Source of the DNA: Methylobacterium persicinum
Lineage (GTDB): Bacteria; Pseudomonadota; Alphaproteobacteria; Rhizobiales; Beijerinckiaceae
NCBI RefSeq assembly: GCF_022179525.1
Contig: NZ_BPQX01000033.1
Coordinates: forward strand, 62,001 to 126,000
Reading direction: 5' to 3'
Length of the DNA: 64,000 nucleotides
Shown here: piece after piece, positions 26,884 through 35,612 of the stretch
Layout: every line of letters begins with the position of its first letter
How positions within the stretch are numbered: position 1 is the stretch's first letter
Notes under the pieces: model-generated
Database searches by the model: none
The model's input: the letters and a program-made list of their open reading frames with translations, nothing else
What the model was told of the DNA's origin: nothing
Position numbers and translations under genes: made by a program

Positions 26884-28266
26884 ATGCTGTTCGCGCAGCT
26901 GTCCGACGACCTCTTCCGGCCCCTGGCATCGCCGAGCCGCGCCTTCAATGCGGCTCTGCTGCTGCACCTGCACCGGCGGGTGCTCGGCGCCGAGCCCGTG
27001 CGCAAGGCCGAGCTCCTCGCCGAGATCGGTGACTTCGCCGCCGGCTGGAGCGAACCCGACGTCCACGGCGACGAGCCCGTTCCCCCGGACCCTACAGAGC
27101 GCCGGGCCGTGCCCTACCGCCGTTTGGTGGAGTGCGGATGGCTGATCGAGCGCCGGGAACGGTACGTACCGGTGGTCGAATTCGACCCCGAGGCACGCCT
27201 ACTCCTTGAGGAATTGTCTCGGCTCGAACGGGGCGAGACGCGCTCCTACGGCGGCGCCGTGCTCGATGTCCTCGGCGGTCTCGAATCGGCCCTTGCGGAT
27301 CCGGCAAACCGATCGGAAGCCCTAGCCAACGCGGCCCGCGCCGCAGACGGCTTCCTTGCCCACGTCAGGGGCCTCGCGGCCGGCATGCGCAAGGTCGAGG
27401 AGCGCATCCTGCGCGAGCCCGACCGGGCGGCCTCGTTCCGCCTGTTCTTCGAGGAATTCGTCGAACGCCACCTCATCCGCGACTACCGGACGTTGCATAC
27501 GCGGTTCAACCCGTTCCGATTCCGGGCGAGCGTCGTGCGGCTCGCCCACCGGGCGCTCGGCGATGCCCTGGGCGTGCGCGCCCTGGCCGAGGGAGCGGTG
27601 CGCGAGGGGCGGGCGGCCGATCTTGTGGCGGGTGAGAGGACGGTGCGGGCCGACCTCGCGCAGATCCTCACGGTGTTCGAGGGGCTCGACAGCCACCTCG
27701 ACGCCGTGGACGCCGTGGTCGTCCGCCTGGAGCGCCGGATCGGCGCCACCTTGCGCTACGCGGAGGCGCCCGATCACGGCACCGTCGAGCGGATCGCCGC
27801 CCTCCTCCAGGCCGTCGGCGACGAGGACGAGGCGCCCGACGTGCCGGCCGATCTCTCGCTGCTCCGCCCGCCCCTCGGCGAGGCGCATCTGCAGTCGCCG
27901 CGGGCGCGGCGAGCGGAAATCTTCATCGAAGCCCTGCCGGATCTCGACATCGACCCGGCCGTCGATGCCTTCGCCGCCGCCAAGGCGGATTTCCGCCGCA
28001 GGGTGACGGTGACGCCCGAGCGCGTCCGAGACTTCCTTGAGGCGAAGCTCGCCCGCGGTGCACCCTTGCGCGGTTCGGCCATCGCCATCGCCGACGTGGA
28101 CGACTTCGTGGTGTTCCAGCGCCTGCGGGAGATCGATCTGCTGTTCGAGGGAGAACTCGCGGGCGCCTACGACGTCACCCATCTCACGGAGCGGCTGATC
28201 AACGGCTGGCTCGACTGCCCGGATTTCGTCGTGGCGCGCCGCCGGACGGAGTTAGCCCGTGCTTGA
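26884..28266 (+). CDS. jetA: JetA/MksF-like kleisin subunit of a Wadjet/MksBEF-type SMC complex
   Basis: A 460-residue, charged, mostly helical protein resembling the DUF5716-type JetA subunits, the counterparts of MukF/MksF kleisins. The N-terminal part (L-F-R-P-L-A-S-P-S-R-A-F-N, then the winged-helix-like R-L-V-E-C-G-W-L) and a central block L-I-R-D-Y-R-T-L-H-T-R-F-N-P support this. Such subunits bridge the heads of the SMC ATPase. The stop overlaps the next start by 8 bp. The family call rests on pattern recognition plus the neighbouring DUF4194 and MukB-like genes. Confidence 0.78.
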   Translation: MLFAQLSDDLFRPLASPSRAFNAALLLHLHRRVLGAEPVRKAELLAEIGDFAAGWSEPDVHGDEPVPPDPTERRAVPYRRLVECGWLIERRERYVPVVEFDPEARLLLEELSRLERGETRSYGGAVLDVLGGLESALADPANRSEALANAARAADGFLAHVRGLAAGMRKVEERILREPDRAASFRLFFEEFVERHLIRDYRTLHTRFNPFRFRASVVRLAHRALGDALGVRALAEGAVREGRAADLVAGERTVRADLAQILTVFEGLDSHLDAVDAVVVRLERRIGATLRYAEAPDHGTVERIAALLQAVGDEDEAPDVPADLSLLRPPLGEAHLQSPRARRAEIFIEALPDLDIDPAVDAFAAAKADFRRRVTVTPERVRDFLEAKLARGAPLRGSAIAIADVDDFVVFQRLREIDLLFEGELAGAYDVTHLTERLINGWLDCPDFVVARRRTELARA

Positions 28267-28882
28267 GCCATTCCGCGCCATCATCGACGGCGACGAGCCC
28301 CCTCCCCCGGGGTCCCGCGGACCGGATGCCGAGGAACTGATCCGCGCCCTTCAGGTGATGCTGAAGGCACAGGTGATCTATGCCGATACGCCGGGCGTCG
28401 GCCGGGCCTACGAACTGGCCCGGCATTATGCCCCGTTCTTCAACGACTACTTCGCCTGTCTGGGCTACGCCCTGACGGTCGCGCACCGGGACCAGATGGT
28501 CTCCCTGAGCCCGGCGGCGGATGCCCCCCGCTACGACATCGTCGGCGAGCGCCTGCGCAAGGATGAGACGCTGGTGCTCCTCGCCCTGCGCCTGCTCTAC
28601 GAGGAGGGGCTTCGCGACGCCCGCGTCGGCACGGACGGCATTGTCGAGTGCACCACGGATGAGATCGTCGAGAAGATCCGCACCGCCGCACGCAACGATC
28701 CCCCCGACGAGGGCCGCCTCGGCGAGATCCTGCGCCTGTTCGCCCGCCGCGGCGGCCTGAAGCTTGGCGAGCGCGACCGCATCGAACGCGTCACGCCGCT
28801 GGCCCTCCTCCCCGGCCTGACGGTCATCGCCTCCGAGGGTTGGATGGAGCGCCTGCGGGCCTGGGCCGATGCGCGGGGTTGA
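28259..28882 (+). CDS. jetB: JetB/MksE-like DUF4194 subunit
   Basis: A 207-residue protein with the DUF4194/MukE-type winged-helix pattern: D-E-T-L-V-L-L-A-L-R-L-L-Y-E-E in the middle, followed by T-T-D-E-I-V-E-K-I and L-R-L-F-A-R-R-G-G-L-K. These subunits bind the kleisin in Wadjet and MksBEF complexes. Translation begins at a GTG inside the end of jetA, giving tight coupling. Unlike most such operons, the ATPase gene does not follow directly; a 316-bp non-coding gap comes first. Confidence 0.78.
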   Translation: MLEPFRAIIDGDEPPPPGSRGPDAEELIRALQVMLKAQVIYADTPGVGRAYELARHYAPFFNDYFACLGYALTVAHRDQMVSLSPAADAPRYDIVGERLRKDETLVLLALRLLYEEGLRDARVGTDGIVECTTDEIVEKIRTAARNDPPDEGRLGEILRLFARRGGLKLGERDRIERVTPLALLPGLTVIASEGWMERLRAWADARG

Positions 28883-29198
28883 TGCCGCCCGGGAACTCCT
28901 CCCTCGCCCTTATCCGGAGGTGCCGTAAAAGTCCGGCGAGGGAAATCTTTCGCTCGCTCGCTCAAGCCGCCGCCGCCGTCTTCGCTGCGCTCGCAAAGAC
29001 GGTGAGCAGAAACGGTGAGGATTTCGTTGATGGGGATCGCGGGAGTTCCCGTCTTCCTACCCGGCACGATCCGGCCTGATTAGGCTTCGCAAGCCGGCGC
29101 TTGACCCCTCCGGGGCGGCACTGCCGCCATTCCGAACGATCCGCGATCGCAGCCGCGCGGCACCCCAGCATCACCCCAACGTCGAGCAGATCCCACGA
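28883..29198. other. Non-coding gap between jetB and jetC
   Basis: This 316-bp stretch has no credible reading frame in line with either gene. It includes a half copy of the genomic palindromic repeat and is otherwise GC-rich. I see no clear promoter in it. In-frame starts for jetC further upstream are not available. Confidence 0.6.
28976..29002. repeat. Half copy of the intergenic palindromic repeat
   Basis: The sequence cttcgctgcgctcgcaaaga matches the right arm of copies 2 and 4. The matching left arm is absent, so this is a truncated element inside the jetB-jetC gap. Confidence 0.6.
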
Positions 29199-32100
29199 AT
29201 GCTATCCCTTGCGTCGCAGCGCGACTCCGGCCAACTGGTCCTGCTCCCCAAGCCGGTGGGCGGATGGCATCCTTTGTACCTGCTGACCGATATCGCGATC
29301 TCGAACTGGTATCTGATCCGCCGTGAGCAGATCAGGATCCGTGGGGCTGCGGCCCTCGTCGGACCCACCGGGGCGGGGAAATCTACGATCTTCGACGCCG
29401 TGGGCACGGTCTTGGCGGGAAACAACGCGAGCCGCCTCGCCCTGAACGCGTCGGCCTCCGGCCGCAGCGCTCGGACGGTGCGGGACTATTGCCTCGGATG
29501 GATCAGCGACCCGGCGGAGGGTGGCCGTCCCACGCGGGAGGCCTGCGAGACCATCCTCTCCCTTACCTTCGAGAACCCCTCCTCCGGCCGGGTCGTGACC
29601 GCCGGCCTCGCCCTGGCCGCCCGGGCCGACGAGGCGAAGGAAACCGTGCTGTCGCGCTATATCGCCGTCGGCCACCGGTTCGCGATCAGCGACTACGCGC
29701 GCTCCAACGCGTCCGGCACCTACACCGCGCCGTGGTCCGAGATCGCCGCCGACCTCAAGGCCAAGGCTGAGAGCTTTACCGAGTACCGGACATCCGGCGA
29801 GCGTTTCACTGCAGACCTTCTTTCCGCCCTGCGCGAGGGGGCTCCGGCGCCGGAACCCCGGCACTTCCTGCGCAGCTTCGCCAACGCTGTGGCGTTCAAG
29901 CCGATCTTCGACACGAGCGCCTTCGTCCGGGCCTTCGTCCTCGATCCCGAACCCCTGAACGTCGACCGGGTGCGCCAGTCCATCGCCACGTGGAAGTCGC
30001 TCCTCGATACCCTGGGTGAGTTGGAAACGCGGCTGGTACGGCTGCGCCGCCTGCGCGACCGTTACGAGGCCTGGGGCGAGGCCGTGATCGCCTCGGCCGA
30101 ACACGAACTGCGCGCCTCCGCGGCCGAACTGCGCCGCCGCAGCCTCGATCTCATCGCCGTCCGGCAGAAGCTGCGGGAGGGCGCGGACGCCCTTCGTGTA
30201 GCCCGGGAGCGGGTGACGGACAGCCGCGGCTTCGTGCGCGACATCGATCGGGAGATCGCCGAGAAAAAGGCCCTCAAGGCGGGGCAGGCGGCCGGAGACA
30301 GGCTCAACGCGGCCGATCTCGGCCTCTCCATGCTGGACCGCGACAGGAAAGAGTTCGCCGCCCGCGTGGCGGACCTCGTGTCGCTCGTGGGGCAGATGGC
30401 ACGCATGCAGTCGGTGGCGCCTGTCCTGCGGCCGGTGGCACCTCAGGCGGCCCGCCTCGCCGAGGCCTGCGCCCGGGCCAGCCTGCGGAAGGACACGCCC
30501 CCCGACGAGATCCTTCGCGCCGATGGCCTGCTGGCGGAACTGATCGACGGGCTCGCCCGGCTCGCTCCCTTCGACGAAGCCCTGGAACGGGCGGCGGAGG
30601 ACGCGGCGCTGAAGGCCCGCAGCGCCGAGGCCGAGGCCGAGCGGACCGCGCCGCGCCCCGGGGCCGGCGCGGGGGCGCGGCTGTCCTCGGACACCCTCGC
30701 CTTCCGGGTCGAATTGGAGCGGAAGGGTATCGAGGCCGTCGCGATCTGCGAGCGGGCCGAGATCGTGGACCCGACCTGGGGTCCGGCCATCGAAGCTCTC
30801 CTCGGGCGTGCCCGCGAGGCTCTGATCGTCGAGCCGGATCGCCTCGAGGAGGCCTTCGGCGTGCTCCAGGCGGGGCGGGACCGGTTCCACCGCTGCATTC
30901 TGGTCAAGACCACCGATACCGCCCGGCAGCGCGCCCGCTACGACGACGATGGCGCCATGTCCGTCATCCAGACGGGCGATCCCCATGCCCGCGCCTTCCT
31001 CGGCGTGCGCATCGGCGGCTACGACCTCGCCCGTAACGACGCCGAGCTCGCCTGCCTGTCCCGGGCCGTGGCACCGAGCGGACGCACCACCGCCGGCATG
31101 GCCTACTCGGTCACGCGCAGCGTCGATCTGATGATGACCCGCGGCCATCGCGGCCCGACGCCGGAGAGTCGTCGCGTGCACGAGGCGGCGGCGGCCGAGG
31201 CACGGCGTCTGCGCGGCGAGGCGGCAGTGCTCCGGGAGGCCGCGCGCTCGGCTGCGGCGATTCGGGCCCGGATCGAACGCGGCCTCGACGATGTGGATAC
31301 CCTGCGGAGTGAACTCGACGGGCTGGAAGGCCGCCGCCGCACCCTGCAGACGGAGCGCGCCGAGATCGTCAAGCGCGATACCGGCGGCCTCGATGCGGAG
31401 ATTGCCGCGCTCAATGCCGAGCGCGTGGCCTATCTCCGGGAGCTATCGGAAGACCTGGAGCCTAAGCTCGACCGCCTGCTCGCCGAAGACGCGGCCCTGA
31501 ACGCCCGCGTCGGCACGATGCGGGAGGCCGCCCGCGCCGCCGGGGCCGCCCGGCGGGCCGCCCTCCGTCACTACGTCGGCGGCGATGCGGCACGGGTTCG
31601 CGTAGCGCGGATGGAGGTGTTCGATCCCGCCGTCGTCGCTGCGGCGCGGAAGGCTCTGGCGGGGCTCGATCCGAAGGGGGCCGGCGCCCTTGCCGCGGCG
31701 GAACGCAGCCGTGCCCGGGAGGCAGCCGAGGCGGCCCGATCCCACGGCCGCGTCGCCGAGCGCGAACTCGCGGAGGCCTGCGCCACGTGGCGAATCGAGA
31801 ACCCGCTCCGGCCCGGGGACGTGCCGGCCATCGAGGGCTTCGCCTGGGTCCGGCGCGAATATGAAGCGGTTGAGGGGCACGAATTGCGTCGCTACCGGGA
31901 CCAGGCAGCCCGGGCCGAGGCTGAGATGCGCCGGCTGATGACCGAGGACCTCCTGGCCCGCCTCGCCGACCGGTTCGAGCGGGTGCATACCCGCCTCGCC
32001 GCCCTTAACGAACGGCTCTCCGCCCGCTCCTTCACGGGGCAGACCTACGCCTTCGAGGCGGCGGTGGACCGGCGCTACGCCGCGGTCCACGCCCTGGCCG

Positions 32101-32711
32101 TCGAGGCGGCCCGCTCACCGGAGGCGGCGCAGGCCCTGCTGACCGGCGAGGTGGAAGGCCCGATGGCCTCCGCCCTCGCGGAGATCACCGCGCTGATCGC
32201 CGGGGAGGAGGACGCGAACCGGCTCGCCGACTACCGGAACTACTTCGTCTACGAGATCGGGATGAAGGACCGGGCGGGCAACCGCACCACCATGTCGGCC
32301 AGGGCCCTGCGCGGATCGGGCGGAGAGGCGCAGGCTCCGTTCTACGTCGCCATCGCGGCGTCCCTCGCCAGCGCCTACTATCCCGGCGACCGGCCTGGGG
32401 CTGAGCACCCGGGCCTGGGGCTATGCCTCTTGGACGAGGCGTTTTCGAAGCTCGACGTACGCAACAGCCAAGCGTTGGTGGATCTCTACCGGGCCTGGGG
32501 ACTGCAATTGTTGATTGCCGCCCCTGAGGACAAGCGCACGACCTTGACCGAAGTGATGGACACCATCGTAACGGTCTACAAGAGCCCGGACCTCAGCGCC
32601 GTGCGGATCGAGTCCGAGCATCCGCTGGAGGCGGCCCGGCGCGCCCTGCACGCCATCAACCCCGATCACCGGGGGATCGACGGCTTCCGGCAGCAGGATG
32701 CCGCCGAGTAG
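29199..32711 (+). CDS. jetC: JetC/MksB-like SMC ATPase (MukB/SbcC-type Walker B)
   Basis: A 1170-residue ATPase with SMC architecture. Walker A is G-P-T-G-A-G-K-S-T (55-63), the ABC signature is G-S-G-G-E (1039-1043), and Walker B is L-C-L-L-D-E-A (D1079-E1080). Between them are long Arg/Glu/Ala-rich coiled coils and a central non-coil region (about 480-640) that could be the hinge. With JetA and JetB it should form a loop-extruding condensin. In complete Wadjet systems this complex hands plasmid DNA to the JetD nuclease; MksB versions act in chromosome organisation. No JetD gene is found beside it. Confidence 0.85.
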   Translation: MLSLASQRDSGQLVLLPKPVGGWHPLYLLTDIAISNWYLIRREQIRIRGAAALVGPTGAGKSTIFDAVGTVLAGNNASRLALNASASGRSARTVRDYCLGWISDPAEGGRPTREACETILSLTFENPSSGRVVTAGLALAARADEAKETVLSRYIAVGHRFAISDYARSNASGTYTAPWSEIAADLKAKAESFTEYRTSGERFTADLLSALREGAPAPEPRHFLRSFANAVAFKPIFDTSAFVRAFVLDPEPLNVDRVRQSIATWKSLLDTLGELETRLVRLRRLRDRYEAWGEAVIASAEHELRASAAELRRRSLDLIAVRQKLREGADALRVARERVTDSRGFVRDIDREIAEKKALKAGQAAGDRLNAADLGLSMLDRDRKEFAARVADLVSLVGQMARMQSVAPVLRPVAPQAARLAEACARASLRKDTPPDEILRADGLLAELIDGLARLAPFDEALERAAEDAALKARSAEAEAERTAPRPGAGAGARLSSDTLAFRVELERKGIEAVAICERAEIVDPTWGPAIEALLGRAREALIVEPDRLEEAFGVLQAGRDRFHRCILVKTTDTARQRARYDDDGAMSVIQTGDPHARAFLGVRIGGYDLARNDAELACLSRAVAPSGRTTAGMAYSVTRSVDLMMTRGHRGPTPESRRVHEAAAAEARRLRGEAAVLREAARSAAAIRARIERGLDDVDTLRSELDGLEGRRRTLQTERAEIVKRDTGGLDAEIAALNAERVAYLRELSEDLEPKLDRLLAEDAALNARVGTMREAARAAGAARRAALRHYVGGDAARVRVARMEVFDPAVVAAARKALAGLDPKGAGALAAAERSRAREAAEAARSHGRVAERELAEACATWRIENPLRPGDVPAIEGFAWVRREYEAVEGHELRRYRDQAARAEAEMRRLMTEDLLARLADRFERVHTRLAALNERLSARSFTGQTYAFEAAVDRRYAAVHALAVEAARSPEAAQALLTGEVEGPMASALAEITALIAGEEDANRLADYRNYFVYEIGMKDRAGNRTTMSARALRGSGGEAQAPFYVAIAASLASAYYPGDRPGAEHPGLGLCLLDEAFSKLDVRNSQALVDLYRAWGLQLLIAAPEDKRTTLTEVMDTIVTVYKSPDLSAVRIESEHPLEAARRALHAINPDHRGIDGFRQQDAAE

Positions 32712-32719
32712 GCGGAGGG

Positions 32720-32745
32720 TGCGGGGCGGGATCGCCGTCCCCGCA
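32720..32745. terminator. GC-rich hairpin between convergent jetC and small gene
   Basis: TGCGGGG and CCCCGCA form a 7-bp stem around a 12-nt loop just after the jetC stop and just beyond the end of the opposing small gene. There is no T-rich tail in either direction, so intrinsic termination is only suggested. Confidence 0.4.
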
Positions 32746-32756
32746 ATCCCCATCGT

Positions 32757-32972
32757 TCAGTTCAGGTAGGTGCGGATCCAATTCGGAGAGAGGATCTCGC
32801 CCTCCTCCGTGATGATCCAGGGCTGCTTGGCCGGATCGGTGAGGGCACCCGCTGCGGCGGCGATGGCTTCGCGCAGGGTGCCGTACCGCTCCGGCTGAGC
32901 CGCGGGGGCGCTGGCCGGGGCCGTGCGCCAGATCGTCAGGTCGGCAGGCCGTTCGAGGGCTTCGGTTTCCAT
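32757..32972 (-). CDS. Small conserved-type hypothetical protein
   Basis: A 71-residue protein with an Ala/Pro-rich first half and a compact second half (T-L-R-E-A-I-A-A-A, then P-W-I-I-T-E-E-G-E-I-L-S-P-N-W-I). The second half looks like a small folded domain seen in short alphaproteobacterial proteins. The ribosome site GGAAGGAAG precedes the ATG at suitable distance, which supports real translation. No transmembrane segment or known motif. It converges on jetC; a functional relation is not supported. Confidence 0.7.
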   Translation of the reverse strand: METEALERPADLTIWRTAPASAPAAQPERYGTLREAIAAAAGALTDPAKQPWIITEEGEILSPNWIRTYLN

Positions 32973-33371
32973 GATCGTATACTCTTCCTTCCGAGAACGC
33001 AGACGACGTCAGGAACGCCGTCCCGCCGCACATCCGGTCGGGACCGCGGCAGTAATTACGCTGCAAATACAAGCTTCCGTGAGGCAGCTTTGAGTTCAAT
33101 CCGCGCCACATTTCCGGCTGCCTCCACCATCACGGCAGAGGTGTGGCAGCGCTATAATGCCACGACAGGATTTGGGGGCTCGATCACTCGACTGCACTTG
33201 CGATGATTGTCACACCCGAAACATGACCATTCCGTTAGCTACCCTGATTGCGTTGCATCGCCTGTAGCTGCCGCGCATCAGCGTACTGGACCTTGTTGAC
33301 GCTTCGAACCTGAACGCGCACTTAAGGCTTCGCCATTCCCCTTCGCCTAGCCCATCTCCCCGGAGTATCCC
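32973..33371. other. Divergent spacer between small gene and protease operon
   Basis: About 400 bp without a gene. A TATAAT hexamer (33153-33158) lies inside a 6-bp inverted repeat GTGGCA...TGCCAC (33143-33163), but I find no matching -35 box. Promoters for both flanking genes must lie here; none can be fixed by eye. Confidence 0.5.
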
Positions 33372-34499
33372 GTGCCGGACCGCACCAGACGCCTCGTGCT
33401 CGCGCTGGTCCTGCTGTTCCTCGGACTGGCGGTCGCGCAACCCTACGTCGTGCCCCTGCTCTATTCGGCGAGGACGCCACGGGTGGTGGCGGCCCGGGGC
33501 GACCTGGCGGATTCGGAGAAATCGACAATCGCGCTGTTCGAGCGGGCGAGCCCTTCGGTCGTTCACGTCTTCGCCCAGTCTGCAGCCCAGGATCGCGGGC
33601 TCCTCGATATCGAGAACGAGGGTGAGGAAGGCGGCACACAGACCGGCACAGGGTTCGTGTGGGATGCCGCCGGACATATCGTCACCAATACCCATGTGGT
33701 GCAGGCCGCCGCGCAGTCCGGAGGGTCGGTCTCGGTGCGGTTGAGTTCGGGCGAGGTGGTGTCCGCGACGCTCGTGGGCATGGCGCCGTCCTATGACCTC
33801 GCGGTGCTGCAACTCGGGCGCGTCTCGCACCTGCCGCCTCCCCTGGCGATCGGCACCTCGGCGGATCTGAAGGTCGGCCAAGCCACTTTCGCCATCGGCA
33901 ATCCGTTCGGCCTCGACCACACCCTCACGACGGGGGTGATCAGCGCCGTTCGCCGCCGCATGCCCACCAGCGAGGGGCGGGAACTGTCCGGCGTCATTCA
34001 GACCGACGCGGCGATTAATCCCGGCAATAGCGGCGGCCCGCTCCTCGATTCTGCCGGTCGGCTGATCGGCGTCAACACGGCCATCGTCTCGCCTTCCGGG
34101 GCGAGCGCCGGCATCGGTTTCGCGATCCCGGTGGACGTCGTGAACCGGGTTGTTCCCGAACTGATCCGCGCGGGGCGGGTGCGCAATCCGGGCATCGGCA
34201 TCATCGCCGGCCAGGAGGCCACGGCGGCCCGGCTCGGGATCGACGGCGTGGTGGTCCTCCGGGTCCTGAGGGGCTCGCCGGCGGCGCAGGCTGGCCTGCG
34301 GGGCGTCGATGCGCAATCAGGGACCATCGGCGACGTCATCGTCTCGGCAGACGGCAACGACGTTCATCGTCTCGCCGACCTCACGGCCGCCATCGCTCAA
34401 GCCGGCATCGGGGCGACGGTGGAACTCGGTGTCCTGCGGGACGGCCGGCTGCGGAAGGTCCGCGTCGGAACTACGGATGTCGCGGAGAACCGGCAATGA
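33372..34499 (+). CDS. HtrA/DegP-like periplasmic serine protease with PDZ domain
   Basis: A 375-residue S1C protease. One N-terminal hydrophobic helix (about 8-28) serves as signal or anchor. The catalytic triad is complete: His in T-N-T-H-V-V, Asp in S-Y-D-L-A-V-L, Ser in G-N-S-G-G-P. A single PDZ domain follows (G-V-V-V-L-R-V-L-R-G-S-P-A-A-Q-A-G-L), so it resembles DegS more than the two-PDZ DegP. GTG start with a GGAG site seven bases upstream. It overlaps the next gene by ATGA, and the three genes to 35451 form one coupled operon. Confidence 0.93.
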   Translation: MPDRTRRLVLALVLLFLGLAVAQPYVVPLLYSARTPRVVAARGDLADSEKSTIALFERASPSVVHVFAQSAAQDRGLLDIENEGEEGGTQTGTGFVWDAAGHIVTNTHVVQAAAQSGGSVSVRLSSGEVVSATLVGMAPSYDLAVLQLGRVSHLPPPLAIGTSADLKVGQATFAIGNPFGLDHTLTTGVISAVRRRMPTSEGRELSGVIQTDAAINPGNSGGPLLDSAGRLIGVNTAIVSPSGASAGIGFAIPVDVVNRVVPELIRAGRVRNPGIGIIAGQEATAARLGIDGVVVLRVLRGSPAAQAGLRGVDAQSGTIGDVIVSADGNDVHRLADLTAAIAQAGIGATVELGVLRDGRLRKVRVGTTDVAENRQ

Positions 34500-34741
34500 G
34501 ACGCCTTGTGCCGATTGCCCTCGTCTTACTGCTGCCGGGCGTGGCCACTGCCACGGAGCGGGAGGCTCAACGGCAAATCTGCGCGAAGGATCTGCCGGAG
34601 GGCGCCCACCTGTCCGCCCTTCCCGCCTGCGCCGAGACACCACCGCGCAAAGCCGACGGCCATGGTTTTCGCGATCTCGGAAACGGCGTCTCCGTGCGGA
34701 TCGGCGGCAGGGTCGGTGCCGAATATGGCGTGAGCCGCTGA
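34496..34741 (+). CDS. Small secreted hypothetical protein
   Basis: An 81-residue protein with a signal peptide (hydrophobic core V-P-I-A-L-V-L-L-L-P-G-V, likely cleaved after A-T-A) and two cysteines in the mature part (Q-I-C-A-K and A-C-A-E). The tail G-N-G-V-S-V-R-I-G-G-R-V suggests a small beta structure. No family recognised. It overlaps both neighbours by single-codon junctions (ATGA and TGATG), so its synthesis is tied to the protease and J-protein. A periplasmic cofactor or substrate of the protease is possible but unproven. Confidence 0.78.
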   Translation: MRRLVPIALVLLLPGVATATEREAQRQICAKDLPEGAHLSALPACAETPPRKADGHGFRDLGNGVSVRIGGRVGAEYGVSR

Positions 34742-35451
34742 TGGTCCTCGCTTTGGGACTGATCGGTTGCGCCGTGGCGTGGTGGCTCTCGAAGAAGCAC
34801 GGGGGGTTCGGTGCCGCCGTCGCCGCGTTTCCCCGGCACCTCATCGCGGGGTGGGCCGCCCTCGCCGGGGCGGGGATGCTCCTGCTCCACGGGAACCTGC
34901 TCCTTGCCGCGTTGCTCGGGATCGGCGGCCTGTGGAGCCTCGAAGGGCCCGCGGGCCTGGGGCGGCGCCTGCGAAGCGTGATGCCCACGCGAGCGACCTC
35001 CGAGAAGCGGATCCGCACCCGGTTGATCAGCATCGTGATCCTGCCGGACGGGAGCTTTGCCGGGGGGCGTGTTCGCTCGGGCCCCCTGGGCGGCGCGCGG
35101 CTCGACGCGCTCAACCTGTCCGCCCTCGTGGCCCTTCTCGGCCTTTGCCGGGGCGAGGATCGCGAAGGGGCTACGATCCTAGAGACTTATCTCGACCGCC
35201 GGGCGCCCGGATGGCGTGTAGACGCTGAGCGCGATGGAGACCCGTGGGCGGGCGCTCCGGCGAAGCCAGGGGCGATGCCGCAAGAGCAGGCGTACCAGAT
35301 CTTGGGGCTTGAGCGCGGGGCGTCCACTGAGGAGGTCCGGTCGGCCCACCGCACGCTCATGAAGCGCGCCCACCCCGACCAGGGGGGGAGTGCCGAGTGG
35401 GCGGCGCGTGTCAACGCGGCCCGGGATCGATTGCTGAACCGACATCGCTGA
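34741..35451 (+). CDS. Membrane-anchored J-domain protein
   Basis: A 236-residue protein. The N terminus has two hydrophobic helices (about 1-18 and 33-62). A middle region of about 100 residues with basic character follows, then a C-terminal J domain (Y-Q-I-L-G-L-E-R-G-A-S-T-E-E) with the essential H-P-D tripeptide. The layout resembles Tim14/DjlA-like J-proteins that recruit DnaK to the membrane. A longer frame upstream to 34309 overlaps the protease and is not real; the ATG at 34741 shares a base with the preceding stop. Confidence 0.88.
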   Translation: MVLALGLIGCAVAWWLSKKHGGFGAAVAAFPRHLIAGWAALAGAGMLLLHGNLLLAALLGIGGLWSLEGPAGLGRRLRSVMPTRATSEKRIRTRLISIVILPDGSFAGGRVRSGPLGGARLDALNLSALVALLGLCRGEDREGATILETYLDRRAPGWRVDAERDGDPWAGAPAKPGAMPQEQAYQILGLERGASTEEVRSAHRTLMKRAHPDQGGSAEWAARVNAARDRLLNRHR

Positions 35452-35591
35452 ACTCCACGCGCGTTGCCAGGTTGCGTCCATAGCGCCGGCTGGTCCCTGA
35501 AGGAGCCGGATCTCACTTACTCGCGGCGCACTGCCTGTCGGCACCGGTTCGCCTGCGAGCTTCACCATGATGCTGAACGAAATGTCTTGAA

Positions 35592-35610
35592 GGCCCGTTT
35601 CCAGCGGGCC
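35592..35610 (-). terminator. Hairpin just downstream of the D,D-carboxypeptidase gene
   Basis: On the minus strand GGCCCG-ctggaaa-CGGGCC forms a 6-bp GC stem two bases after the stop codon, followed by only two T residues. The position suits a terminator; the weak T tract lowers confidence. Confidence 0.45.
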
Positions 35611-35612
35611 CG

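Noticed and set aside
33153-33158. TATAAT as a -10 box for the protease operon
   Set aside because: No -35 hexamer at proper distance and more than 200 bp from the start codon.
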